Assembly (NCBI GenBank): GCA_943914745.1
Contig: CALUDF010000083.1
Coordinates: 1-10,087, forward strand
Length of the DNA stretch: 10,087 bases
From: an uncultured Bacteriovorax sp.
GTDB taxonomy: Bacteria; Bdellovibrionota; Bacteriovoracia; Bacteriovoracales; Bacteriovoracaceae
Reading direction: 5' to 3'
The position numbers and the translations under genes are program-made. Shown one piece after another: positions 1 through 7,372 of the stretch. The notes under the pieces are model-generated. The model did no database searches, was not told the origin of the DNA, and saw only the letters and a list, made by a program, of their open reading frames with translations. The number at the start of each line of letters is the position of its first letter. Position 1 is the first letter of the stretch.

Positions 1-1314
1 GGAAATGATTTTAAACACAAAGACCTTGAAGCGAAAGCATGGATTAATCTAATTGAAATCCCAGGCAACGACCGCGATGAAGATAAAAACGGTTACCCTG
101 ATGACATCAATGGATGGAACTTCGCTGAAAGCAACAACCAATTAATTGATTACTCTTATGAGTGGTCAGACACAGCTGACGTCAGAAGATTTTTTGACAT
201 TCAACTTAAGTCGTTTTTAGGAACTCTGACTCAAGAAGACCGCGAGTGGGCAAACGCTAAAATTAAAGAAGAGAAATTTATTAAAGACATCACGGTTTAT
301 GGAAACTGGATGCACGGAACTCACGTGACAGGAATTGCTGCTAAATTCTCTCCTGATGCAAAGATGATTGGAGCAAAACTTATTCCGACGGAAGTGAAGC
401 TTCCAGGACAAAAGTCTGAGCAAGTGACAATTACAACTGGAAATAAAGTTGAGGTTGTAGGGCTTTTGGAAAAAAACTCTGTTAAGGACTTCTTGATTAA
501 GAAGGCCCTTGGAGCTTTGGCAAAACAGCAATCGACTGTTTACGGTGAGATTGGAACATACTTAAAAGGCGTCAATGCAGACGTTATGAACGGCTCATTT
601 GGGACAGGGTATGACCAGATCAGTGGCGTTATCGCTCAGCTTTACCAAACCATTTTTAAGAAGGCGCCAACAGACGCTGAGTTAAAGACATACACTGACT
701 ACTTCTTTGAAGCAGCAGTAAAAGAAGCGAAGATTTTCTTAACGTCTTCTCCAAAAACTCTTTTCATCTTTGCTGCTGGTAATGATGGATCAAACAACGA
801 CCTTAAGCCAACGACACCAACAAACGTCGTGGGTGAAAACAAGATCTCTGTTGCCGCAACTCTTGGAGATCAGGCCCTGGCCAATTTCTCAAACTTTGGG
901 GAAAAGAACGTTGAAGTCGCAGCTCCAGGAGTTGGGATTCTTTCAACGTCGCCAATGAACAAGTACATCCATGTTTCTGGAACAAGCCAGGCAGCTCCTT
1001 ATGTTGCAGGGATCGCAGGAGCAGTTAAGGACGCTAACCCAGCTCTAGATTTCAGAGGGATTAAAAAAATCATCCTGGAAACTGTTGACGTGAAGCCATG
1101 GTTAAAAGGAAAGGTCTCGACTTCAGGGCTTGTCAATGCTGAGAGAGCAATCAGAGCAGCGACTCTTTCAAGAGCGATGGACTTAACAAAAGCGATTGCG
1201 CAAGCAAAACTTGATGTTCTTCCAAAGTCAAATGCAGAGAAGTCAATGAACACTTACTTCCAGCTTCCAGTAGGCTGGGTACAGTCACTTCCAAGCACGA
1301 TTGTTGTAAAATAA
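1..1314 (+). CDS. Subtilisin-like serine protease (peptidase S8), C-terminal part
   Basis: Partial gene: the reading frame is open from the first base and continues to a TAA stop, giving 437 residues. This is a secreted-type endopeptidase of family S8. The window begins with GNDFKHKDL, which matches the segment just after the catalytic Asp (D-x-G-x-D-x-x-H), so the Asp, signal peptide and propeptide should lie just upstream. The catalytic His is H105 in HGTHVTG, the oxyanion-hole Asn is N261 in FIFAAGNDG and the nucleophile is S329 in GTSQAAPYVAG, so the visible active site is intact. Residues 23-38 are rich in Asp/Asn (GNDRDEDKNG then DDINGWNF), like calcium-binding segments of many large subtilases. 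The Asp-His and His-Asn spacings are much longer than in subtilisin, indicating two insertions. The ATG at 310 is internal, since it would remove the Asp region. An extracellular or periplasmic degradative role is inferred. The gene converges on the minus-strand operon and shares its terminator. Confidence 0.93.
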   Translation, partial: GNDFKHKDLEAKAWINLIEIPGNDRDEDKNGYPDDINGWNFAESNNQLIDYSYEWSDTADVRRFFDIQLKSFLGTLTQEDREWANAKIKEEKFIKDITVYGNWMHGTHVTGIAAKFSPDAKMIGAKLIPTEVKLPGQKSEQVTITTGNKVEVVGLLEKNSVKDFLIKKALGALAKQQSTVYGEIGTYLKGVNADVMNGSFGTGYDQISGVIAQLYQTIFKKAPTDAELKTYTDYFFEAAVKEAKIFLTSSPKTLFIFAAGNDGSNNDLKPTTPTNVVGENKISVAATLGDQALANFSNFGEKNVEVAAPGVGILSTSPMNKYIHVSGTSQAAPYVAGIAGAVKDANPALDFRGIKKIILETVDVKPWLKGKVSTSGLVNAERAIRAATLSRAMDLTKAIAQAKLDVLPKSNAEKSMNTYFQLPVGWVQSLPSTIVVK

Positions 1315-1323
1315 TTTTATGAT

Positions 1324-1356
1324 AAAAAAAGAAGGCCCGGAAACGGGCCTTTTTTT
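1324..1356. terminator. Bidirectional rho-independent terminator
   Basis: The stem AAGGCCCG (1332-1339) pairs with CGGGCCTT (1344-1351) around a GAAA tetraloop (1340-1343). It is followed on the plus strand by a T run (1350-1356) and preceded by an A run (1324-1330), which becomes the T run for minus-strand transcripts. It lies between the stop codon of the plus-strand protease (1314) and the stop codon of the minus-strand dikinase (TAA at 1357-1355), so it can end transcription from both sides. The T run used by the protease transcript overlaps the dikinase stop codon. Confidence 0.92.
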
Positions 1357-4054
1357 ATTCGATGATTTCAATAATTCCCGTCTCTCCATTGATCCTGATT
1401 TTCATTCCACTCTTTAATTTTTTCGTCAGACCTTTAATACCTACAATCGTTGGCAGTCCCATTTCACGGGCGACAATGGCCGAGTGAGAAAGAAGACCTC
1501 CGCGTTCTACTAATAAGGCAGACAGCGATGGATAAAGAGGAATCCATCCCGGGTCTGTTCTTTCTGTGACTAGGATCTCTCCGTTTAAGGTCATGTCATC
1601 GTTGGAGTCGATAATGACTTTGACGACTCCTTCAACGATTCCAGGAGAGCAAGGAATGCCACGCATTTGATTCGGTAAAAGAGTCGACTCATCAAAGGTG
1701 ACTTCTTCTTCCTTGGGCATATGCTGGTTGTTCCAATAGACAGGGCCTCTAGTGGCAAAACGAGGAGCAGGCTCCATGTTTTTATAGAGTTCGTATTCAG
1801 ATTTTCTAAGAGTGATGACTGCTCTTAGGTTTTGGATGCTGTTAGTCCCTTCAAGAGCGCCTTTTAATTCATCGAGAGATAAGAAGAAGATGTCGTCTTT
1901 TTTATCGATGATGTTGCTCTTGGTGAAATCCTCCCCCATGGCATAGAACATGGCGCGGACAACTCCATAAATTCTGGTGCGGCAAAAACGGGTGTTCTCG
2001 CGGTTCATGACGGCCTTTCTGGCATGTTTCAATGACCATTTATAGATGATCTTCTTTATTCCAGAAATGTTTTTTTCCAGAAGGGCTTCCGCGTTTTCTC
2101 TGATTTCTTTTTCGCGCTTTTCATATTCGTGCAGATCAGTTTGTCCGCAGTTGATGAGGTTTTTTAAGAAAACGAAAAAGAGTCCAGGCTCCTGGTGAAG
2201 GTCTTTTTGTTCTAGCTTCATCTCACTCATGCAGCGAAAGCCGTATTTATCTATATATTCAAGAACCATAAAATAAAATTCCTGAAACTCAGATTGATTG
2301 ATGGCCTCAAGGCACATCTCGTTTGGCGTAGTGAGGATAAGCTCTTTTAGTTTTGGTTTTTTAGAGACGTAACCAGACATGACGATCAAGCGCTTGGTTG
2401 GCTCTGCCGATTCAAGGTTTCCATTTCCGGCGAGCAAGTCATTGTGAAAAGAGTCTCCCAGATGACCTAGCCACTTGCTGGTGAATTTCTTAAAGAGCCC
2501 GTAGTGAACCATGCACAGGAAGTCATTGATGATCGGGGCATGCCATTTCCAGAGCATTTCACGCTCCAGGGCCTGGTAGTGCTCATAAATTTTATCGGCC
2601 GGAAGGCGGGAGTAATCAATGACTCTGAATTTATTGTAGACGATATGAAACTCAGTTAAAAAATCATCGACAACGTTTTGGATGTTTAAGTGGAAGTAGA
2701 AAAACTTAAGGCCCGTGAGAGTGGAGCGGATCATCGCTCCAGGGCCGTGGTGAAACTCAGGTGGTTTTACACGCTCGGCGATTTCATCCTGAAGGGCCTC
2801 GTTGGTTCCCATCATTGTTTCCATGAAAGCGCGGTTGTATTTATAACCAGGAAGAATGCTTGTGAGTTTATACCAGTTTAAAAGATTGTAATAGACACGG
2901 CCGTAGAAGAGTCCCAGCATGTTTTTTAGGAAGTAATCCATCTCTTTAATGCGCGAGTGAGGAACTAAGAGAATCTCGCAGAATTGGACGTAAACTTGAT
3001 GGTAGACATAATGGGCAAAGCCAAAGGTCAGAGGCATGGTGAGTCCGCCGTAGCTCTCAACGATGTTAGAGTTATCCCATAAGTATAAAATACCGCGGCT
3101 GTTTTCAACTCCAGTCGTGACGGGGCGAGATTGGAGGATGAAGAGCTCGCCATCCTTGATGGCCCATTCAACGTCTTGGGGTCTGCCGTAGAAGTCTTCA
3201 ATCTTCATAGCAATCTGGTGCAGGGACTTGATGTGGGAGGCACTCAGCGACTCAGCGTTTTGTTCATTGAGTGGCACTGGTACTTCCAGGCATGTTTGCT
3301 CTTTTTCGTCTCGGATGAGTTTTTTTGTTTTCTCCACAATGTTTTTTTCGATGAGACTTCCATCTTTTTTTAGGATCGAGTAAGTGTCGGCATCAAGAAG
3401 ACCTGAGACTAACCCTTCGCCCACACCATAAACAGCATTGACGACGATCTGGTCATTTTTTCCATTGATCGGGTTACAGGTAAAGAGCACTCCACTGATA
3501 TCTGGGTCAATCATTTCCTGGAGAATGACAGAGACTTTGATATTTAGAATATCAAGTTTGTTAATGGTCCGGTAGGCAAGGGATCTCTCGGAGTAGGCAG
3601 AGGCCCAGCATTCTTTGATTGAATGGATGGCCGTATCGAGATCGGAGATATAGAGGAAACTTGAGAGCTGGCCTGCAAAAGAGTGCAGGGCGCTGTCTTC
3701 ATCGTGGGCACTTGAGCGCACAGAGATAAGGTCTCGCTCCAGCTCCTCATAGGCCCGGGCGATCTCTTCAAAGATCACTAAAGGCATGTTGGTTTCAACG
3801 ATTTTGTGTTTGACTTTTTCAGAGACGTCCCTCATCGAGAGGTGTTGGTCCACTAGAATGGCATTTAAATAGTCTTCGATGCCACTTTGCTTTTTGAACT
3901 CTTCAAAAAAGGCCGGAGGAAGAGTGACGAATTTTGGGACTTTGATGTCATTTTTACTGAGTAAATAAAGATTGTGCCCTTTTCCGCCAGATTCTTTTTT
4001 GGCGAAGTGGTGAGTGCTTTCTTTAGAGACGATATAGAGGTTGTGTGGCTTCAT
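1355..4054 (-). CDS. Rifampin-phosphotransferase-like dikinase (PEP/pyruvate-binding + PEP-utilising His domain), substrate unknown
   Basis: An 899-residue cytosolic protein, last in its operon. Residues about 15-315 form the ATP-binding PEP/pyruvate-binding domain: GGKGHNLYLL (Lys25), VRSSAHDED (Arg113), SFAGQ, the QEMIDPDISGVLFTCNP segment (179-195), and DVEWAI...LFILQSRPVTT (294-314; Glu296, Gln308, Arg310). Residues about 320-790 are a large middle region opening with WDNSNIVESYGGLTMPLTF. Residues about 797-899 are the swivelling phosphohistidine domain, with GIPCSPGIVEGVV and catalytic His857 in GGLLSHSAIVARE. The C-terminal TIM barrel that binds PEP/pyruvate in true PEP synthase and PPDK is absent. 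The order ATP-binding, substrate domain, His domain is that of rifampin phosphotransferase (Rph). Family chemistry uses ATP to form phosphohistidine, releases AMP and Pi, and transfers phosphate to an acceptor; related enzymes such as PigC use the fold for condensation. The acceptor here is unknown. An AGGG Shine-Dalgarno (4060-4063), 5 nt before the ATG, overlaps the upstream UbiA stop codon, supporting coupling. Automatic annotation as PEP synthase would mislead. Confidence 0.88.
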   Translation of the reverse strand: MKPHNLYIVSKESTHHFAKKESGGKGHNLYLLSKNDIKVPKFVTLPPAFFEEFKKQSGIEDYLNAILVDQHLSMRDVSEKVKHKIVETNMPLVIFEEIARAYEELERDLISVRSSAHDEDSALHSFAGQLSSFLYISDLDTAIHSIKECWASAYSERSLAYRTINKLDILNIKVSVILQEMIDPDISGVLFTCNPINGKNDQIVVNAVYGVGEGLVSGLLDADTYSILKKDGSLIEKNIVEKTKKLIRDEKEQTCLEVPVPLNEQNAESLSASHIKSLHQIAMKIEDFYGRPQDVEWAIKDGELFILQSRPVTTGVENSRGILYLWDNSNIVESYGGLTMPLTFGFAHYVYHQVYVQFCEILLVPHSRIKEMDYFLKNMLGLFYGRVYYNLLNWYKLTSILPGYKYNRAFMETMMGTNEALQDEIAERVKPPEFHHGPGAMIRSTLTGLKFFYFHLNIQNVVDDFLTEFHIVYNKFRVIDYSRLPADKIYEHYQALEREMLWKWHAPIINDFLCMVHYGLFKKFTSKWLGHLGDSFHNDLLAGNGNLESAEPTKRLIVMSGYVSKKPKLKELILTTPNEMCLEAINQSEFQEFYFMVLEYIDKYGFRCMSEMKLEQKDLHQEPGLFFVFLKNLINCGQTDLHEYEKREKEIRENAEALLEKNISGIKKIIYKWSLKHARKAVMNRENTRFCRTRIYGVVRAMFYAMGEDFTKSNIIDKKDDIFFLSLDELKGALEGTNSIQNLRAVITLRKSEYELYKNMEPAPRFATRGPVYWNNQHMPKEEEVTFDESTLLPNQMRGIPCSPGIVEGVVKVIIDSNDDMTLNGEILVTERTDPGWIPLYPSLSALLVERGGLLSHSAIVAREMGLPTIVGIKGLTKKLKSGMKIRINGETGIIEIIE

Positions 4055-4061
4055 AAAAACC

Positions 4062-4961
4062 CTATGGGATAATGTGAGAGAAAATTAACATCGAATAAAA
4101 TAAAATAATATAGACCGAGGAGAAGAGTCTGTAGTGTTTAGCTGAGGACGTCGAATCAGTCAGGATGTAGCGAAGTGAGAGGATGGCCAAAAGGATGAGC
4201 AATCCCCCTGAAGACCAGAGCAAGAAGGCCTGATTGGCGCCAACGAGGGAGAGAGAAAGAAAATGAGCGACGACAGCTTGAGAGACGACGAGAACGACGG
4301 CTCCGGTTCGTCCAAAGAGGCTTGAGTAAGTATCGACGTTGTCGCGCTCTTCTTTTGTTGAGAAAGTTTTTCTGCCGAATTCAAAAATGTTAAAGAGAAG
4401 CCAGTTGGACATGGCAAAGGAGACAAGGGTTGGGTTGACGATGAGTTTTAATAAGCTCTCTGTCGTTAGAAAGCTAAAAATGGCAAAACTCAAAACAACA
4501 GTGACCACAGTGTGGATGAGGGCATAAGTCGTAAGATAGGGTCTGATTTTTTCGCGGATAAAGAATTCTTTGTACATGAGAAGAGAGTATAAAATGGCCA
4601 CGGACATGCTTAAGAAAGAATTCAGCCCCATGCTGGCGAAAGTCAGAAGCTCGATGGCGATGCAAACGCCCATCCCTTTGTACATATCTTGGTGATTGAG
4701 GAGCCCGCGTGGAAGAGGACGGGTTTTATTGATGATGACGTCGAGCTCATAATCCTTGACCTCATCATAAAGGCGGAGCTTAAAATAAAAGGCAATAACG
4801 CCGATGAGCATGACCAGGTCATTGAGTGAGGTCGCAAAAATGGACTCAGTGGCATTGACCACTAAGATGTGGGCAAAGATAAACACCACGATCATGCTTA
4901 AATGCGATGCTGGTTCAAAGCGCTCTTTGGTAAACTGCCACCAGGCCTGGGCCTTTGTCAT
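4062..4961 (-). CDS. UbiA-family membrane prenyltransferase
   Basis: A 299-residue integral membrane protein with about eight or nine hydrophobic segments (roughly residues 22-40, 46-62, 95-113, 115-130, 145-165, 170-192, 218-240, 245-266, 279-298), the usual size and topology of UbiA aromatic/lipid prenyltransferases. The first Asp-rich motif is RLYDEVKDYELD (63-74), reading D66-E67-x2-D70-x3-D74 where the classical form is N-D-x2-D-x3-D, followed by NKTRPLPRG (78-86), also typical. The second polar region, KEERDNVDTYSSLFG (203-217), is positioned like the second Asp-rich loop. These loops normally bind prenyl diphosphate through magnesium. The family moves an isoprenyl chain onto an aromatic, sugar-phosphate or glycerol acceptor in the membrane; which one applies here cannot be read from sequence. 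The gene starts 2 bp after the ligase stop codon, with AGGA (4967-4970) spaced 5 nt from the ATG, and ends 7 bp before the dikinase start. Confidence 0.85.
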   Translation of the reverse strand: MTKAQAWWQFTKERFEPASHLSMIVVFIFAHILVVNATESIFATSLNDLVMLIGVIAFYFKLRLYDEVKDYELDVIINKTRPLPRGLLNHQDMYKGMGVCIAIELLTFASMGLNSFLSMSVAILYSLLMYKEFFIREKIRPYLTTYALIHTVVTVVLSFAIFSFLTTESLLKLIVNPTLVSFAMSNWLLFNIFEFGRKTFSTKEERDNVDTYSSLFGRTGAVVLVVSQAVVAHFLSLSLVGANQAFLLWSSGGLLILLAILSLRYILTDSTSSAKHYRLFSSVYIILFYSMLIFSHIIP

Positions 4962-4963
4962 AT

Positions 4964-7372
4964 CTATCCTAATCCTTGGATTTTTTTCTTTAAAATTTCG
5001 TACTCAACTTTACTGTGGTGGCGAGGGTCCATCGGGATGTCATCAATGTGGATGATCTCATCGACCTGGAAATCATTTTTTTCCATGACCCTTCTGATTT
5101 CCTTTTTTGCCTCTTCAATATTGAGGCCTTTATCCTGAGTTGAAAAGACTGCATACGTCTTTTCAGTTAATGTTTCGTCAGGAATTCCAAGGAAAGCGGC
5201 TTTGTGGACAAAAGGGAACTTCTTTAAAATGATTTCTGCGCGCACAGGAAAGAAATACTGGCCTTTTCTATTGATGGCGTTGTGAACGCGGCCAACGATC
5301 CAGAGATTGTTATGCTGATCAATTTTTCCCAAGTCTCCGGTCCTGTGCCAGACGACTCCACGCTCGTCGCGGATCTTGGCGCGGAAGAAGGCCTCTTCAT
5401 TGTTGAAGTACTTTTGACAAACGTGCTCACCGGCCACAATGAGCTCTCCCACGGCCCCAGGAGCAACTTCAATATCGTTCCAGTCGCTTCTTGATTTGAC
5501 ATAGACAGCATCTTTGTTGATGCGAATGAATTTGTACTCAAGCCCACTATCAAGGCCTCCAACGTTGACTCCTGCTTCAACGATTTCTGCGTCTTCATGG
5601 GCGGTCTCGGCAAGCATTTCGCTTGCCTCAATATGGGCCATCGGCTCAACCTCTGTTGAACCATAGAGAACTAAGATCTGGGCCTTTTCGGCCACACTCT
5701 TCATGCGTGCGACATCATCTCTGGAAATGGGAGCTCCCCCGGTTACGATGCGCTTTAAGAAGTCGAGCTTGAGGTTTTTTTCAAGGCAAAAAGCTGAGAG
5801 GGCATTAAAGAGAGAGGGAGAAAGAGTGGTGCATGTGACTCCACTTGATTTCATTTGCACGTAGAGAACTAAAGCATCACTTGCGGCGGGAGCTCCGACA
5901 TCGATGGCCGGAATAATTGTCTCAACTCCAGCGGCCAAGTTGTTGAGAGAAAAAATAGGAAAGACCGGAAGGTCTTTATCGCCAGTTTCATAGGGAAGAT
6001 GGCGGTTGAGAGCGTAGTGTTGAGCGGCCAGGAAGCGGTGGCTTCGGTCGGCCCCTTTTGGTGTTCCAGATGAGCCAGTGGTGAAAGTGATGAGGGCCGT
6101 GTGCTCTTTTTCAACGGGGATAATTCCCAGAGAGTCTCTTCCTTGAAGAAGAGCTTCGAGATGAGCGCTGTATTTGATGTCGCTTTTGACTTCGCCAGCG
6201 ACGATCTTTATCGGGATAGAGGCAATTTCTGGAACATCTGAAAGATAGGCAAAGGCCCTATCGGCGCTGATCATCGCACGAGGACTTGCGACTTTTGCAC
6301 TCACTCCCATTTGATCGCGTCTGGCCCATGAATCTAAAAATGTCGGGATGGCCCCCATTTTTTGAAGGGCGAACATGGCGGCGTACATGTAAAGGGACAT
6401 TGGTAAAAAAAGAATCACCCGGTCGCCAAAGGCGATGCCTTGATTCTGGAACTCGTGAGCAAGGATGCCGACTAAATGGTCGAGCTCGGCGACTTTGACT
6501 GAGCGGTGAGGAAGTTTGGTGTTAATGTCGCCATTCCAATTTTTTAAATCTTCAGGATTCACCCAAGTCAGAATGTTTCTGGTCGGAAAGTTCTTCATGT
6601 GCTCTCTAAGAAAGCTTGCCACATTGTTGTCTTCATCTCTTCCCGGGTAATACCCCAGTCGTTTTTCAGAATTCTCTTTTCCCGTATTTTTTTCGATTGA
6701 ATCGTTGATGAGGACAGAGAGCTCTTTTATGTGAGTCCACAAGAGGGCGTGTCCCGCTTCAGGGATGGTTTTGATTTGGATATTTTTATAAACAAGCAGA
6801 GGGTCAAATTGTCTTTCTTTATTGACCCCTTTATAAGACGTCTGGTCTCCTTCACCGATGATGACAACGACGGGGATGTTTTTAGCTTTTAGCTGCTCCA
6901 GGCGTTTGATGACTTTTTTATCAGCAATATCTTTTTCTAGAATTGAGTGAGCAAGCCTCTCTGTATTGAAATACTCCTTTGCATCCTCTGCATAAATCTC
7001 TGGAATGGGATGAGGGTGCGAGCTTTCTTTCAACATTTTCTCAATGCTCTTTTTGGCCAGGGCCGGCAAGGCCGTGTTTCGAAATAAATCAAACATGAGG
7101 AGACCTTTCATCAAGGCGCCTGGTTTTTTTGTGGGAAATAAGTAAGGGGCCACGAGAATGACGAGCTTGGTTCTGTCGCTTTTAGCAGCGTACTTTAAGG
7201 CCTTCACGCACCCAAAGGAGTAGCCGATGTGAATTTCAGCTTCGAGATCGCCCTTTCTTTCTTTTTTGACTCGGTCATAAAAGTGCAGATCGAAATCTGA
7301 AAAATGCTTTTTTATATGGGAGAAATCTTGCGGAGCCCCTGGAGAGCCGTGGTGAAAAATAATTTTTTTCAT
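4964..7372 (-). CDS. Alpha/beta-hydrolase fused to acyl-adenylate-forming (ANL/AMP-binding) ligase
   Basis: An 802-residue fusion. Residues 1-225 are an alpha/beta-hydrolase: HHGSPGAP (7-14, oxyanion region), nucleophile elbow GYSFG (50-54, Ser52), acid Asp176 in GEGDQT and His208 in EAGHA, a complete triad. Residues about 240-802 are a full-length ANL enzyme: phosphate loop TFTTGSSGTPKG (429-440), YGSTEVEPMA (570-579), ribose-binding Asp680 in HRTGD, hinge region IVGRVHNAINRKG (692-704) and C-terminal Lys788 in DPRHHSKVEYEIL. The ligase should activate a carboxylate as acyl-AMP and pass it to CoA, a carrier, an amine or an internal hydroxyl; the hydrolase could cleave an ester, thioester or lactone of the same metabolite. 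The RH-x-SK ending in place of the usual GK recalls OleC beta-lactone synthetases, and hydrolase-then-ligase order recalls OleBC, but OleB uses Asp as nucleophile, so identity with Ole is unlikely. The start codon overlaps the formyltransferase stop (ATGA, 7372-7369), a sign of translational coupling. Confidence 0.9.
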   Translation of the reverse strand: MKKIIFHHGSPGAPQDFSHIKKHFSDFDLHFYDRVKKERKGDLEAEIHIGYSFGCVKALKYAAKSDRTKLVILVAPYLFPTKKPGALMKGLLMFDLFRNTALPALAKKSIEKMLKESSHPHPIPEIYAEDAKEYFNTERLAHSILEKDIADKKVIKRLEQLKAKNIPVVVIIGEGDQTSYKGVNKERQFDPLLVYKNIQIKTIPEAGHALLWTHIKELSVLINDSIEKNTGKENSEKRLGYYPGRDEDNNVASFLREHMKNFPTRNILTWVNPEDLKNWNGDINTKLPHRSVKVAELDHLVGILAHEFQNQGIAFGDRVILFLPMSLYMYAAMFALQKMGAIPTFLDSWARRDQMGVSAKVASPRAMISADRAFAYLSDVPEIASIPIKIVAGEVKSDIKYSAHLEALLQGRDSLGIIPVEKEHTALITFTTGSSGTPKGADRSHRFLAAQHYALNRHLPYETGDKDLPVFPIFSLNNLAAGVETIIPAIDVGAPAASDALVLYVQMKSSGVTCTTLSPSLFNALSAFCLEKNLKLDFLKRIVTGGAPISRDDVARMKSVAEKAQILVLYGSTEVEPMAHIEASEMLAETAHEDAEIVEAGVNVGGLDSGLEYKFIRINKDAVYVKSRSDWNDIEVAPGAVGELIVAGEHVCQKYFNNEEAFFRAKIRDERGVVWHRTGDLGKIDQHNNLWIVGRVHNAINRKGQYFFPVRAEIILKKFPFVHKAAFLGIPDETLTEKTYAVFSTQDKGLNIEEAKKEIRRVMEKNDFQVDEIIHIDDIPMDPRHHSKVEYEILKKKIQGLG

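Noticed and set aside
310..1314. Protease start at the ATG at 310
   Set aside because: The frame is open back to base 1 and residues 1-103 match the subtilase region between the catalytic Asp and His, so this Met is internal.
3131..3373. Plus-strand open frame antisense to the dikinase
   Set aside because: It is a shadow of the conserved ATP-binding domain on the opposite strand, with no ribosome-binding site or family motif.
1355..4054. Phosphoenolpyruvate synthase or PPDK
   Set aside because: There is no C-terminal PEP/pyruvate TIM barrel after the His domain, and a long unrelated middle region is present.
5224..5664. 146-codon open frame on the minus strand
   Set aside because: It lies in another frame wholly inside the ligase coding region, has Ser/Pro/Thr-rich low-quality composition and no recognisable motif.
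6697..7372. OleB-type beta-lactone decarboxylase as the N-terminal domain
   Set aside because: The nucleophile elbow is GYSFG with Ser, while OleB belongs to the haloalkane-dehalogenase group with an Asp nucleophile.
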